64,000 nt of DNA from Carthagonibacter sp032251515 (lineage in GTDB: Bacteria > Gemmatimonadota > Gemmatimonadetes > Palauibacterales > Palauibacteraceae): NCBI GenBank assembly GCA_032251515.1, contig JAVVDU010000009.1:7846-71845 (forward strand), in the 5' to 3' direction. The stretch's first letter is position 1; each line of letters starts with the position of its first letter. Shown piece by piece: positions 57,075-64,000 of the stretch. The position numbers and the translations under genes are program-made. The notes beneath the pieces are model-generated. The model ran no database searches and was not told the origin of the DNA. It saw nothing but the letters and a program-made list of their open reading frames with translations.

Positions 57075-59360
57075 TCACGACCCCTCGATCCCGTCGAGCC
57101 GCTGCCGCGCCGCGGCCCGGTACGGGACGTCGAACAGCGACAACTGGTCGATCGTCTCGTACCAGCGCCGGGCCTCTTCCGGGCGGCCGAGCTCCCGCAG
57201 CAGCTCGGCCTGCACGAATCGCTCGCGCACCTGCGTGAACAGCGGCGATACGGCCGTCTGGGCGTACCACATGTGGCGCGCCTGCCGCTGCAGCGCTTGC
57301 AGCGCCTCGCGCGGCCGGCCCTCCAGTCGCAGCCGCTCGGCGCGCACCGCCAGCGCCATGTCCTGCGGGAGACTGCCTTCGATCGGCCTCGGTTCGAGGG
57401 CGGCAAGACTGTCGGCGTACGCCTCGGCGGCCGCGCCCAGCCCGAGTTGCGCGGATGTGAGGCCGAGCAGGTAGAGCCGGATCTGCCGGTGGAGCGGGTC
57501 GTGCACGGTGAAGATCGCGCTCGGGTTGTCGCTCGTTTCGATGGTCGCCGGATCGAGTCGGAGGAGGCGGCCGCGCAGGCGCTGCAGCGCCTCGTCGTCG
57601 GCCACGTCGAACGGCAGGAGCACCAGCAACGTCTCGTGCTCCAGCCCGTTGCCGGGACTGAGCTCCGTGAGCGCGGCGACCGCCGCGCGCGCGTCATCCT
57701 CTCGTCCCTCGGCCGCCGCGAGGTGCGCGAGCTGGGCGAATCCGAGCCGCCTTGCTTCGGGGCTGCGGTTCGGCCGCGCGAGGGCTTCGCTCGCGAGGCG
57801 AGCGATTCGCAGGTCGCGGGCAAACACCGCGGCGCTCCAGGCGGCGAGGCCGAGGCTCGATTCGTCCGCCGACCTCAGCCGCTCGGCCAGCGCCTCGATC
57901 GCGGCCGAGTCCCTCATGCCGATCGCGCGGACGGTCGCCATCTCCGCGCTGCGCCCGGCCTCGGGATCCAGTCCGAGGAAGCGCGCGGTCAGCGTGTCGA
58001 CCGCCACCGGATCCTGTTCGTAGGCGGCCACCCGGGCGTAGTGGATGAGCGCGGTCGCGTGCTTCGGGTCGAACTCGAGCACGCGTTCGAGCGTGGACCG
58101 GGACTCGGTGAACGATTCACCGTGCAGCGGCGCGGCGTGAAACACGATCTCCGACAGGTCGAGCCAGGCTTCCATCTCGTCCGGGTAGGTGCCGAGAATC
58201 GACCGGTAGATCGCCTCGGCCTCCCGGTTCCGGCCGAACCGGCGGAGGCGGTAGGCCTCGAGAATCCGCCTGTCCCGTTCCGACAGCCGGTCGGCGAGCT
58301 GGACGGCCCGCTCGGCCGCCCCGATCGACCGCTGGTTCGCGAAACTCCACTCGGCCGCGATGCTCAGGCGGTAGTAGGCGAGCGCGAACAGGCTGTCCTC
58401 CTGTGTGGCGCGCCGGAAGCTTTCCATGCCCTCGGTGAACTGTCCGGCCCGGAAGTGCTCCTCGCCCTCGAGGAACGCCTTCAGGGCGGGCACGCTGGTC
58501 GTGGTCACGGCGGCGATCCGCTGCACGCGCGCCGCCGGCCCGCCGCGCAGCCCCGACAGCAGCTGCGCGGTCAGCTCGTCGACGATCTCGAACACTTCGC
58601 CGGCCGCGCCGTCCACCGTCGCCTTCGCCAGCTCGTCGCCTCCGGCGCTGCGCAACTCCGCCGACACCTGCATTCGCCCTGAAGCTTCGACGATCTCGCC
58701 GGTCAGCAGGATGCCGGACCCGAAGACCGACGCGATGCGACTCGCGCCTTCCCGGTCGCCCGGCGCATAGCCTTCACGGGCCACGAGGCGCAGGACGGAC
58801 CGGCCGTCGACGGTGCGCAGGTTTCCCGCCCCGTCCAGCTTCGTGCTCAGCAGGCTCACGATGCCTTCGCCGAGATACTGCACGTCGGGCCCGCCCTGTA
58901 CGGCGAACGGCAGCACGGTGAGGACGTCGCCGTCCAGGGTCGCGCCGTCCGTCGTCCGGGCAGTGGTCGGTTCGCGCTCTCCCTCCCTGCCCGCGATCGC
59001 CCACCACGCCCCCCAGGCCAGCAGCGCGATGCCCGCCACGGCGGCGACGCCGATCGGCCAGCGGCTTCGCCCGGGGGCCGCGGCGATCCGTTCCAGGTCC
59101 CCTTCCTGCGTCGGCAGCGTGCGGCGCACCCCGTCCGGCGTGACCTCGAGGGCCCAGACCAGGACGAGCGCGACCGGGAAGGCGAGAATGAGGAGCACGG
59201 CGATGCCGCGGGTCACGGCGTCGGGCAGCGCGAGCGCGGGCACGAGGACGTCGGCGAGCTGGAGCACGCCGAAGCCGACGGCGCCGTAGACCGCCGCGAC
59301 CTTGAACACCTTGCGCCGCTTGAGCTCGGCGAAGAACTGCTGGTACGACTTCATGCACAT
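57075..59360 (-). CDS. Membrane-anchored TPR protein with FlgO/adenylate-cyclase-like middle domain
   Basis: 761 aa (or two codons less, from the ATG at 59354). The N-terminus QQFFAELKRRKVFKVAAVYGAVGFGVLQLADVLVPAL carries the first of three membrane segments (others at about 48-68 and 105-125). This ELKRRxVFxVAAxY start is common in Gemmatimonadota and proteobacterial TPR proteins that accompany signalling genes. Residues about 150-260 resemble a FlgO-like/CHAT-free domain (VLTVLPFAVQGGPDVQYLGEGIVSLLSTKL), followed by a long helical TPR region to the end. No kinase or cyclase catalytic residues are seen. A strong promoter at 59460-59487 drives it. Role probably in protein-protein contacts at the membrane. 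Confidence 0.8.
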   Translation of the reverse strand: MCMKSYQQFFAELKRRKVFKVAAVYGAVGFGVLQLADVLVPALALPDAVTRGIAVLLILAFPVALVLVWALEVTPDGVRRTLPTQEGDLERIAAAPGRSRWPIGVAAVAGIALLAWGAWWAIAGREGEREPTTARTTDGATLDGDVLTVLPFAVQGGPDVQYLGEGIVSLLSTKLDGAGNLRTVDGRSVLRLVAREGYAPGDREGASRIASVFGSGILLTGEIVEASGRMQVSAELRSAGGDELAKATVDGAAGEVFEIVDELTAQLLSGLRGGPAARVQRIAAVTTTSVPALKAFLEGEEHFRAGQFTEGMESFRRATQEDSLFALAYYRLSIAAEWSFANQRSIGAAERAVQLADRLSERDRRILEAYRLRRFGRNREAEAIYRSILGTYPDEMEAWLDLSEIVFHAAPLHGESFTESRSTLERVLEFDPKHATALIHYARVAAYEQDPVAVDTLTARFLGLDPEAGRSAEMATVRAIGMRDSAAIEALAERLRSADESSLGLAAWSAAVFARDLRIARLASEALARPNRSPEARRLGFAQLAHLAAAEGREDDARAAVAALTELSPGNGLEHETLLVLLPFDVADDEALQRLRGRLLRLDPATIETSDNPSAIFTVHDPLHRQIRLYLLGLTSAQLGLGAAAEAYADSLAALEPRPIEGSLPQDMALAVRAERLRLEGRPREALQALQRQARHMWYAQTAVSPLFTQVRERFVQAELLRELGRPEEARRWYETIDQLSLFDVPYRAAARQRLDGIEGS

Positions 59361-59459
59361 TCATCCGCAGTGGGCGGGGAACCGACGAGCAGGAAACGCC
59401 GCGACCCGTCTGTCCGGGTCGGCGTCCGAGCGGGTGTCGGAGAATCCGAAGGCCCTTCG

Positions 59460-59487
59460 AGTCTAAATCCGGAGACGGGGATGTCAA
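59460..59487 (-). promoter_or_regulatory. Sigma70-type promoter of the TPR protein gene
   Basis: Minus strand TTGACA (59487-59482, full consensus) and TAGACT (59465-59460), spacer 16 bases. Predicted start near 59453, leader about 95 bases. Confidence 0.7.
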
Positions 59488-59629
59488 AGGTCGGGCCGGC
59501 TCCGGCGGACCGGGCCGCGAAGCGCGCCGCCGAGGCGGCGACGTGTGGTGCGGAGCCGCCGGCGCCGTATCTTCCTGTGAGCGGACAACCCGGACCCCGA
59601 ACTCCGATCGCCCGCAGATAGAGGACTAC

Positions 59630-61039
59630 ATGACAGCCCGTCACCCCCGCCCCGGCCTCGCCGTCCTGACCGGGCTCCTCCTGACCGGGATCGTCACGCC
59701 CGGGCGCCTGCCCGCCCAGGGGGTCCCCGAGGGCTACCACTACGACCCGCCGACCGAGACGCGGCTCGCCGACGAGGGGGCACACGCCAGGCTCCTGAAC
59801 TGGGTGGAGCAGGCGGGACGCGGGAACCGGTCGCAGCAGGTGATGTTCCGCAACACATCCGATCGGCCGATCGAGATCGTGTCGTACAGGTTCTTCGATT
59901 GCACGAACGTCAGCGGCGTGGAGTGCGGCGTCGAGATCGAGGGACCGCGCATCGAGCCCGGCGAGACGATCCGGCTGGCGACGATCGACCAGCGGGACTT
60001 AGAGCAGCGCTCGTTTTATCGGTACGAGTTCCGGGCGCGGTTCATCTGGTCTCCGGTCTCTCCGGCGGGCGTTCGCGAGGCCCCCGGTGCCGGAGACCAG
60101 CCCGCCCCGCGCCGGACGACCGGATTCGTGCCGGAGCGCTTCGCGTACGTCGACCAGGTGATGCCGTTCCTGATGCGGAACCACGCCGTGCCGGGAGTGG
60201 CCATCGTGCTCGTCGAGGGGCCGCACGTGCAGTGGTCGGCGGGCTACGGAGTCGCCCGGCCGGGCGGTCCGCCAGTGACCCCGGAGACCGTGTTCCGCGC
60301 GGGCGAGCTGGGGGAGCCGGTGGTCGCGCTCGCACTGCACCGTCTCGCGGCATTCCGGGACTGGAACCTCGCGTCTCCTGTCTCGACGTGGGCGCACCGG
60401 CGGACGATCCCGCCGGGACTCGAGTCCGTCAGCGCCGCCGCCATGCTCGCCCACTCCGGTCCCACGGCGGACGCGGACTACGCGCTCCTCCAGCGTCTGG
60501 TGGAGATGGCTGAGGGGCACGACCTCGAGGTGCTCCTGCGCGCGATGGTCATCGAGCCCCATCACCTGGCCTCGATGCGGTTCACGCCGCCGGTCGCCGG
60601 CGAGGTGACCACGGGGCACGACCGGTCCGGCGAGCTCCTGCCCGCGGCCCCGAGCGAGAGCGGCGACGCGGCCGGCTCCCTGTTCTCCTCCTCCGCCGAC
60701 TACGCCCGCTTCCTCGTCGAGGTGTCGCCGCTGGCGGGCCGCGACTTCGCCACCTGGAGTCGGCTGACGGAGCCGCACCGCCGTCTCGACGAGGGGTCCG
60801 GTCTCGCGTGGGGCCGCGGGTGGGTCGTCGCGGAGGCCGAGGATGGCTCGCCCATCGCCTTCCGCCTCGGCGCGGCCCCGGGCCATGCGTGTCTCGCCGT
60901 CGTCGACGAGCTCCGACAGCGAGCCCTGGTCCTGTTCACGAACGGTGACGGCGGCGCGGCGCTGGCCGGGGAGGTCGTGCGATTCCTCGATCCCTGGTCG
61001 GCTCCGCTCATCGCGGCGTACCTGGAGCGGGGCGGCTGA
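59630..61039 (+). CDS. Serine-hydrolase-like (class C beta-lactamase fold) pseudoenzyme
   Basis: Exported protein of 469 aa (signal peptide ends RLPAQ, residue 30). Residues about 40-140 are a beta-rich N-terminal domain with a C91/C99 pair. Residues about 165-465 follow the class C beta-lactamase/penicillin-binding fold: FLMRNHAVPGVAIVLVEG, GYGVARPGGPPVTPETVFRAGELGEP, MLAHSGP, RLVEMAEG. The active-site SxxK is replaced: where FRIGSxSKP is expected the sequence has FRAGELGEP, giving E226 and E229, and the Tyr-x-Asn element is also not seen. It should not hydrolyse or acylate. It may bind peptide or peptidoglycan. GAGG precedes the ATG at 59630. Confidence 0.8.
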   Translation: MTARHPRPGLAVLTGLLLTGIVTPGRLPAQGVPEGYHYDPPTETRLADEGAHARLLNWVEQAGRGNRSQQVMFRNTSDRPIEIVSYRFFDCTNVSGVECGVEIEGPRIEPGETIRLATIDQRDLEQRSFYRYEFRARFIWSPVSPAGVREAPGAGDQPAPRRTTGFVPERFAYVDQVMPFLMRNHAVPGVAIVLVEGPHVQWSAGYGVARPGGPPVTPETVFRAGELGEPVVALALHRLAAFRDWNLASPVSTWAHRRTIPPGLESVSAAAMLAHSGPTADADYALLQRLVEMAEGHDLEVLLRAMVIEPHHLASMRFTPPVAGEVTTGHDRSGELLPAAPSESGDAAGSLFSSSADYARFLVEVSPLAGRDFATWSRLTEPHRRLDEGSGLAWGRGWVVAEAEDGSPIAFRLGAAPGHACLAVVDELRQRALVLFTNGDGGAALAGEVVRFLDPWSAPLIAAYLERGG

Positions 61040-61069
61040 GGTCGCGGGACGGCTGAGGTCGCGGGCCGT

Positions 61070-62173
61070 TCAGCGCACGTCCAGCACCGGATCTCCCAGC
61101 ACCTCCATGCGCGGCTCGATTCCCAGCCCCGGGGCGCGCGAGGCCGCGAGGCGCCCGCCGCGGCGCTGCGGCGCCCCCTCGGCGGTGCTCACCGTGACGT
61201 AGCTGTTGAAGTCGGTGGACGTGAACAGGAGCTCGGGCGGCGTGCTGTGGGCGAGGTGGGCGATCGCGGCCGTGGCGATGTCGCCTCCCCAGCTGTCCTC
61301 GATGGTGACCGCGATCCCGAGCTCCACGCACAGGTCGCGCGCCAGCCGGGCGCCGGTGAGGCCGCCGAACTTGCTGATCTTGATGTTCACCACGTCCATC
61401 GCGTGGTCGGCGTGCCCCCGGTTCAGCATCGCGACGCTGTCCACGCACTCGTCGAGCACGAACGGATGACCCGTGTGCCGGCGCACGGACAGGCACTCCT
61501 CGTAGGTGAGGCAGGGCTGCTCGATGTAGACGTCCACGTCTTCGACGGCCCGGACCACCCGCATCGCCTGGTGCCTGAGCCAGCCCGTGTTGGCGTCGGC
61601 GATGAGCACGTCGCCCGGCTGCATGAGCGTCGCCACGGCCCGGATCCGCTCCGCGTCGGTCCCGGGATCACCGCCCACCTTGAGCTGGAACTTCCGGTAC
61701 CCCTCCTCCCGGTAGCCCGCGACCTTCGCCGCCATCGCCTCCGGCGCCTCCTGCGAGATCGCCCGGTAGAGCGGGAAGTCGTCGCCGTACCTGCCGCCGA
61801 GCAGCGTGCACAGCGGCTGACCGGAGACCTGGCCGAGGATGTCCCAGCAGGCGATGTCGAGCGCGGACTTCGCGTACGGGTGGCCCTTGAGGCGCGATTC
61901 CATCAGCCGGTTCAGCGGCAGCAGGGCCGTCGGGTCCTGCCCGATGAGGTGGGGGGCGAGCTCCGCGATGCCGGCCCGGGCGCCGGGCGCGTAGGCAGGG
62001 AGGTACGCCGGGCCGAGCGGGCAGACCTCGCCGTGGCCGCTCACGCCGGCGTCGGTGTCGATGCGGACCACCGTGCTGTCGAAGACCTCGACGGACTTTC
62101 CGCCCGACCAGTTGTAGCTTCCCTCGTGGAGCGGCAGGTCGACCTGCCAGGCGCGTATCCGTACGATCTTCAT
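61070..62173 (-). CDS. Enolase-superfamily dehydratase, probably cis-3-hydroxy-L-proline dehydratase
   Basis: 367 aa, muconate-lactonising subgroup. The lid has LHEGSYNWSGGKSVEVFDSTVV, a pattern typical of cis-3-hydroxyproline dehydratases. In the barrel are the base pair K161/K165 (RKFQLKVGG), metal ligands D193 (ADANTG), E218 (IEQP) and D241 (LDEC), and K265/K268 in NIKISKFGG. The reaction would turn cis-3-hydroxy-L-proline into pyrroline-2-carboxylate. The gene lies back to back with an ornithine-cyclodeaminase-type gene, whose family reduces that product to proline. The start is the ATG at 62173; the longer frame upstream overlaps the divergent gene and is rejected. Other substrates of the subgroup cannot be excluded. 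Confidence 0.85.
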   Translation of the reverse strand: MKIVRIRAWQVDLPLHEGSYNWSGGKSVEVFDSTVVRIDTDAGVSGHGEVCPLGPAYLPAYAPGARAGIAELAPHLIGQDPTALLPLNRLMESRLKGHPYAKSALDIACWDILGQVSGQPLCTLLGGRYGDDFPLYRAISQEAPEAMAAKVAGYREEGYRKFQLKVGGDPGTDAERIRAVATLMQPGDVLIADANTGWLRHQAMRVVRAVEDVDVYIEQPCLTYEECLSVRRHTGHPFVLDECVDSVAMLNRGHADHAMDVVNIKISKFGGLTGARLARDLCVELGIAVTIEDSWGGDIATAAIAHLAHSTPPELLFTSTDFNSYVTVSTAEGAPQRRGGRLAASRAPGLGIEPRMEVLGDPVLDVR

Positions 62174-62257
62174 CGGCGGCTCTCCGGGCCTGCGGGTACA
62201 TTCGTTCGACGATCCAGCGGCCCAAGGTGGCGCTCCGGGAGCGAAAGGAGAAGTCGA

Positions 62258-63244
62258 ATGCGGGTCCTGAGCGGTGACGACGTCCGGACCGCCCTGCCGT
62301 TGGCCACCGCCGTGGCGCGCATGAAGGAGGCGTTCGCCTCGTTGGCGCGCGGGGACGCGGCGGTGCCGCCACGGACGCAGCTCGCGGCGGCCGATGGCGC
62401 CGGCGTCACGCTCGTGATGCCCGCCCGCGTCGACGGCAAGGGCCGGGCGCTGGCCGTGAAGGTCGTCTCCGTGTTCGGCCGGAACCCCGGGGCCGGGCTG
62501 GCGCGGATCCAGGGGGCCGTGATCGTTCTCGAGCCGGAGACGGGGCGCCCGGTGGCCCTCCTCGAGGGGTCGATGCTCACCGCCATCCGGACCGCCGCCG
62601 CGTCCGGCGCCGCGACCGACCTCCTGGCTCCGGCCCGCAGCGAGGTGCTCGCCGTCCTCGGCGCGGGCGTCCAGGCCCGAGCCCACATCGAGGCGATGTG
62701 CGCGGTGCGCCCCATCTCGCGCGTCCGGGTCTTCGCCCCCACGACGGCGCGCGTCGCTGCGCTGATCGGCGAGCTGGCGGGCCGGACCGCCGGGGGCCCG
62801 GAGATGTCACGCGCGGCCACCGCCGCCGACGCGGTGCGCGGGGCAGACATCGTCTGCGCGGCCACCACGTCGGCCACCCCCGTGTTCGACGACGCCGACC
62901 TGGAGCCGGGCGCCCACGTCAACGCCGTCGGTTCCTTCACCCCGGGAGCCCGGGAGGTGAGCGGCGCCACCGTGGCCCGGGCATGGGTGGTGGTGGACGA
63001 GCGCGCCGCGGCGTGGACGGAGGCCGGCGACCTGATCCGGGCCCGTGACGAGGGCCTGATCGGGGCCGACCACGTCCGTGCCGAGCTCGGCGAGCTCGTG
63101 CTCGACCCCGGGCTCCGTCCGGCGGACCCCGGCCAGCCCACCCTGTTCAAGTCCGTCGGGGTGGCGGTGCAGGACGCCGTCGCGGCGGCGGCGGCGCTGG
63201 AGGAGGCGGAGCGGCGGGGCCTGGGGGCGGTGGTCGACTGGTAG
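62258..63244 (+). CDS. Ornithine cyclodeaminase/mu-crystallin family reductase (LhpI-like)
   Basis: 328 aa, AAAGGAG at good spacing. The NAD(P) site is VLAVLGAGVQARAHIEAM at about 128-145. GRPVALLEGSMLTAIRTAAASGAATDLLA is the OCD family signature, and SFTPGAREVSG follows. Family members reduce pyrroline-2-carboxylate to L-proline, or cyclise ornithine, or reduce related imines. Next to the hydroxyproline dehydratase gene, 84 bases away and divergent, the first reaction is most likely. Proline would then be oxidised and finished by PruA, which is encoded at 20.2 kb. Confidence 0.88.
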   Translation: MRVLSGDDVRTALPLATAVARMKEAFASLARGDAAVPPRTQLAAADGAGVTLVMPARVDGKGRALAVKVVSVFGRNPGAGLARIQGAVIVLEPETGRPVALLEGSMLTAIRTAAASGAATDLLAPARSEVLAVLGAGVQARAHIEAMCAVRPISRVRVFAPTTARVAALIGELAGRTAGGPEMSRAATAADAVRGADIVCAATTSATPVFDDADLEPGAHVNAVGSFTPGAREVSGATVARAWVVVDERAAAWTEAGDLIRARDEGLIGADHVRAELGELVLDPGLRPADPGQPTLFKSVGVAVQDAVAAAAALEEAERRGLGAVVDW

Positions 63245-63276
63245 CGGCGCCGGCATTCCCAGCGGCGGCCGTCGAC

Positions 63277-63474
63277 TCACCGTCTCCGGAGCGCCGCCGT
63301 GGCGCGGCCACCCGGACCTCCTCGGGCACCGGCCCGCCGGCGGCGCTGCGCCCGGGCGAGGCCCCGCAATTCCTCGTAGACGAGGGGGAAGAGCTCGTCG
63401 GACGCGTCGCGATCCCCCGCGGAGGCCTTGCGGAGCAGACGCGTGACGGTCGTCTGGCGGGTGTCCTTGGTCAC
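63277..63474 (-). pseudogene. ECF-like (PF07638-type) sigma factor, N-terminal stub
   Basis: GTG start overlapping the preceding stop. Reads TVTRLLRKASAGDRDASDEL and FPLVYEELRGLARAQRRR, the first 40 residues of this sigma family, then drifts into Arg/Gly/Ala-rich sequence and stops at 65 aa. The expected LVHEAYLRL block and all of region 4 are missing. The following 33 bases lead straight into the convergent reductase gene. It is a truncated relic. Confidence 0.6.
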
Positions 63475-63713
63475 CTGGCTGCCGTCCCTGGCCGCGTATG
63501 TGTCCCCGACGAACCGAGGAGGAGCACGCCCCGTCGGAAATCGTCCTGCGCGGCGGACGCTCCGGAGTTGGGGAAGTGGAGGCTGCCCAGACCGTCCACG
63601 GCGACAGGCACTCCGCGCGGCAGGGCCGGCTGCGGCTCCTGTGCCTCGAGGGTGGAGACGGTCGTCGCCGCCAACAGCAGGAGGCAGACTTCGAGCCGCC
63701 GGAAGAGTCGCAA
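63471..63713 (-). pseudogene. Secreted TPR-type protein, N-terminal stub
   Basis: 80 aa. A signal peptide (LFRRLEVCLLLLAATTVSTLEAQ) is followed by LGSLHFPNSGASAAQDDFRRGVLLL, the start pattern of exported TPR proteins (HFPTSGxxxAQxxFxRGxxLLHSFEYxxA). After GVLLL the match ends and the frame stops within 20 codons. Most of the gene, probably over 450 codons, is missing. It lies eight bases after the cytochrome gene and is joined by a GTGA overlap to the sigma stub. Confidence 0.55.
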
Positions 63714-63721
63714 GGGAGTGC

Positions 63722-64000
63722 TCAGGGCTCCACCGGCAGCCCGCTCGGGACCCGCTCCGGCACCACGTGGTCGAGGTCCCGCGCGGCCGGGTCCGTGAGG
63801 CTCCGAAGGAACGCCAGCAGGTCGTGCACCTCGACGTCGCTCAGCCCGGTCGGTGCGAGTTCGTTGGCGGCCGCGATCCGGCTGCGGAGCTCGGGGTCAC
63901 GCTGCGCCCACGTGTCGCGCATGCGCAGAGCCGCGAGCCGGGGCCCGCTCAGCCACCGGGGCGTGACGCGCGAGCCCGACCCCACGAGCTCCACCGCCCG
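63722..64000 (-). CDS. Cytochrome c peroxidase-like protein, C-terminal end (partial)
   Basis: Only the last 90 or so codons lie in the window; the gene continues past the right edge. The visible part, including LSDVEVHDLLAFLRSLTDPAARDL and ending VPERVPSGLPVEP, is the tail of di-heme cytochrome c peroxidase/MauG-like proteins, in which AEVxDLxAFLxxLTD follows the second heme domain. No heme-binding CxxCH is in the visible part, which is normal for this end. The protein would be periplasmic. Followed at eight bases by the TPR relic. Confidence 0.7.
   Translation of the reverse strand, partial: RAVELVGSGSRVTPRWLSGPRLAALRMRDTWAQRDPELRSRIAAANELAPTGLSDVEVHDLLAFLRSLTDPAARDLDHVVPERVPSGLPVEP

Overview
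The window is 64 kb of very GC-rich bacterial DNA (by eye around 70% G+C) with tightly packed genes and many 4-base GTGA/ATGA overlaps. It reads as an aerobic, diderm, peptide- and fatty-acid-using bacterium. The gene set (DUF4837 lipoprotein, PSP1 protein beside metG and dnaE, PF07638-type sigma fragment, Gemmatimonadota-style TPR protein with an N-terminal membrane anchor, M1 and S9B peptidases, TonB receptor plus beta-helix lipoprotein) suggests Gemmatimonadota or a near relative. That placement is an inference from gene families, not from a marker-gene tree. The sequence looks like a scaffold from a draft or metagenome assembly: two 100-N gaps are each flanked by an identical 55-base duplication.

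Layout. 0.2-3.4 kb: a four-gene leftward operon (two small unknown proteins, OmpR/PhoB-type regulator, PhoR-like kinase) with a clear sigma70-type promoter. 4.2-9.7 kb: TonB-dependent receptor, FN3/beta-helix lipoprotein, small lipoprotein and a possible 50-residue ORF. 9.7-20 kb: M1 peptidase, NhaC-type antiporter, FabL-like enoyl-ACP reductase, nitrilase-family amidohydrolase, Asp-box protein, Mn-type superoxide dismutase, OmpA-like protein, thioredoxin-fold protein. 20.2-24.9 kb: pruA and a phenylacetyl-CoA epoxidase cluster, paaA-paaD(N)-paaB-paaC-paaD(C), in which the usual PaaD protein is split into two separated genes. 24.9-37.3 kb: dipeptidyl peptidase IV, acetyltransferase, diguanylate cyclase, glgA-glgC, a DUF402-membrane fusion, FadJ-like beta-oxidation protein, a lipoprotein and an M23 peptidase. 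37.5-45.7 kb: a leftward housekeeping operon DUF4837-dnaE-accA-PSP1-metG. 46-48.4 kb: typA and a highly acidic small protein broken by an assembly gap.

48.5-53.1 kb is the accessory part. A tRNA-Ile(GAU) gene is followed directly by a tyrosine recombinase that lacks its catalytic domain. A 14-base copy of the tRNA 3' end recurs 4.0 kb downstream in the same orientation, as expected for attL/attR of a tRNA-targeted element. Inside lies a 3.2-kb block (sodium symporter fragment, trans-sulfuration enzyme, M20 peptidase, MltF-like fragment) whose outermost genes are both cut off at its edges, so it is either captured DNA or an assembly chimera. Past the right repeat is an internally deleted transposase.

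53.1-64 kb: aconitase, two lipoproteins (one a cytochrome P460-like protein with a CxxCH site), a rhodanese remnant, a membrane-anchored TPR protein, a serine-hydrolase-like protein with both catalytic residues replaced by Glu, a divergent pair for cis-3-hydroxyproline breakdown (enolase-superfamily dehydratase and ornithine-cyclodeaminase-type reductase), two truncated gene relics, and the end of a cytochrome c peroxidase-like gene cut by the window edge.

Together the secreted peptidases (M1, DPP IV), hydroxyproline genes and PruA point to use of proline- and hydroxyproline-containing peptides. The paa genes point to aromatic-acid catabolism feeding beta-oxidation (FadJ) and the TCA cycle (aconitase).
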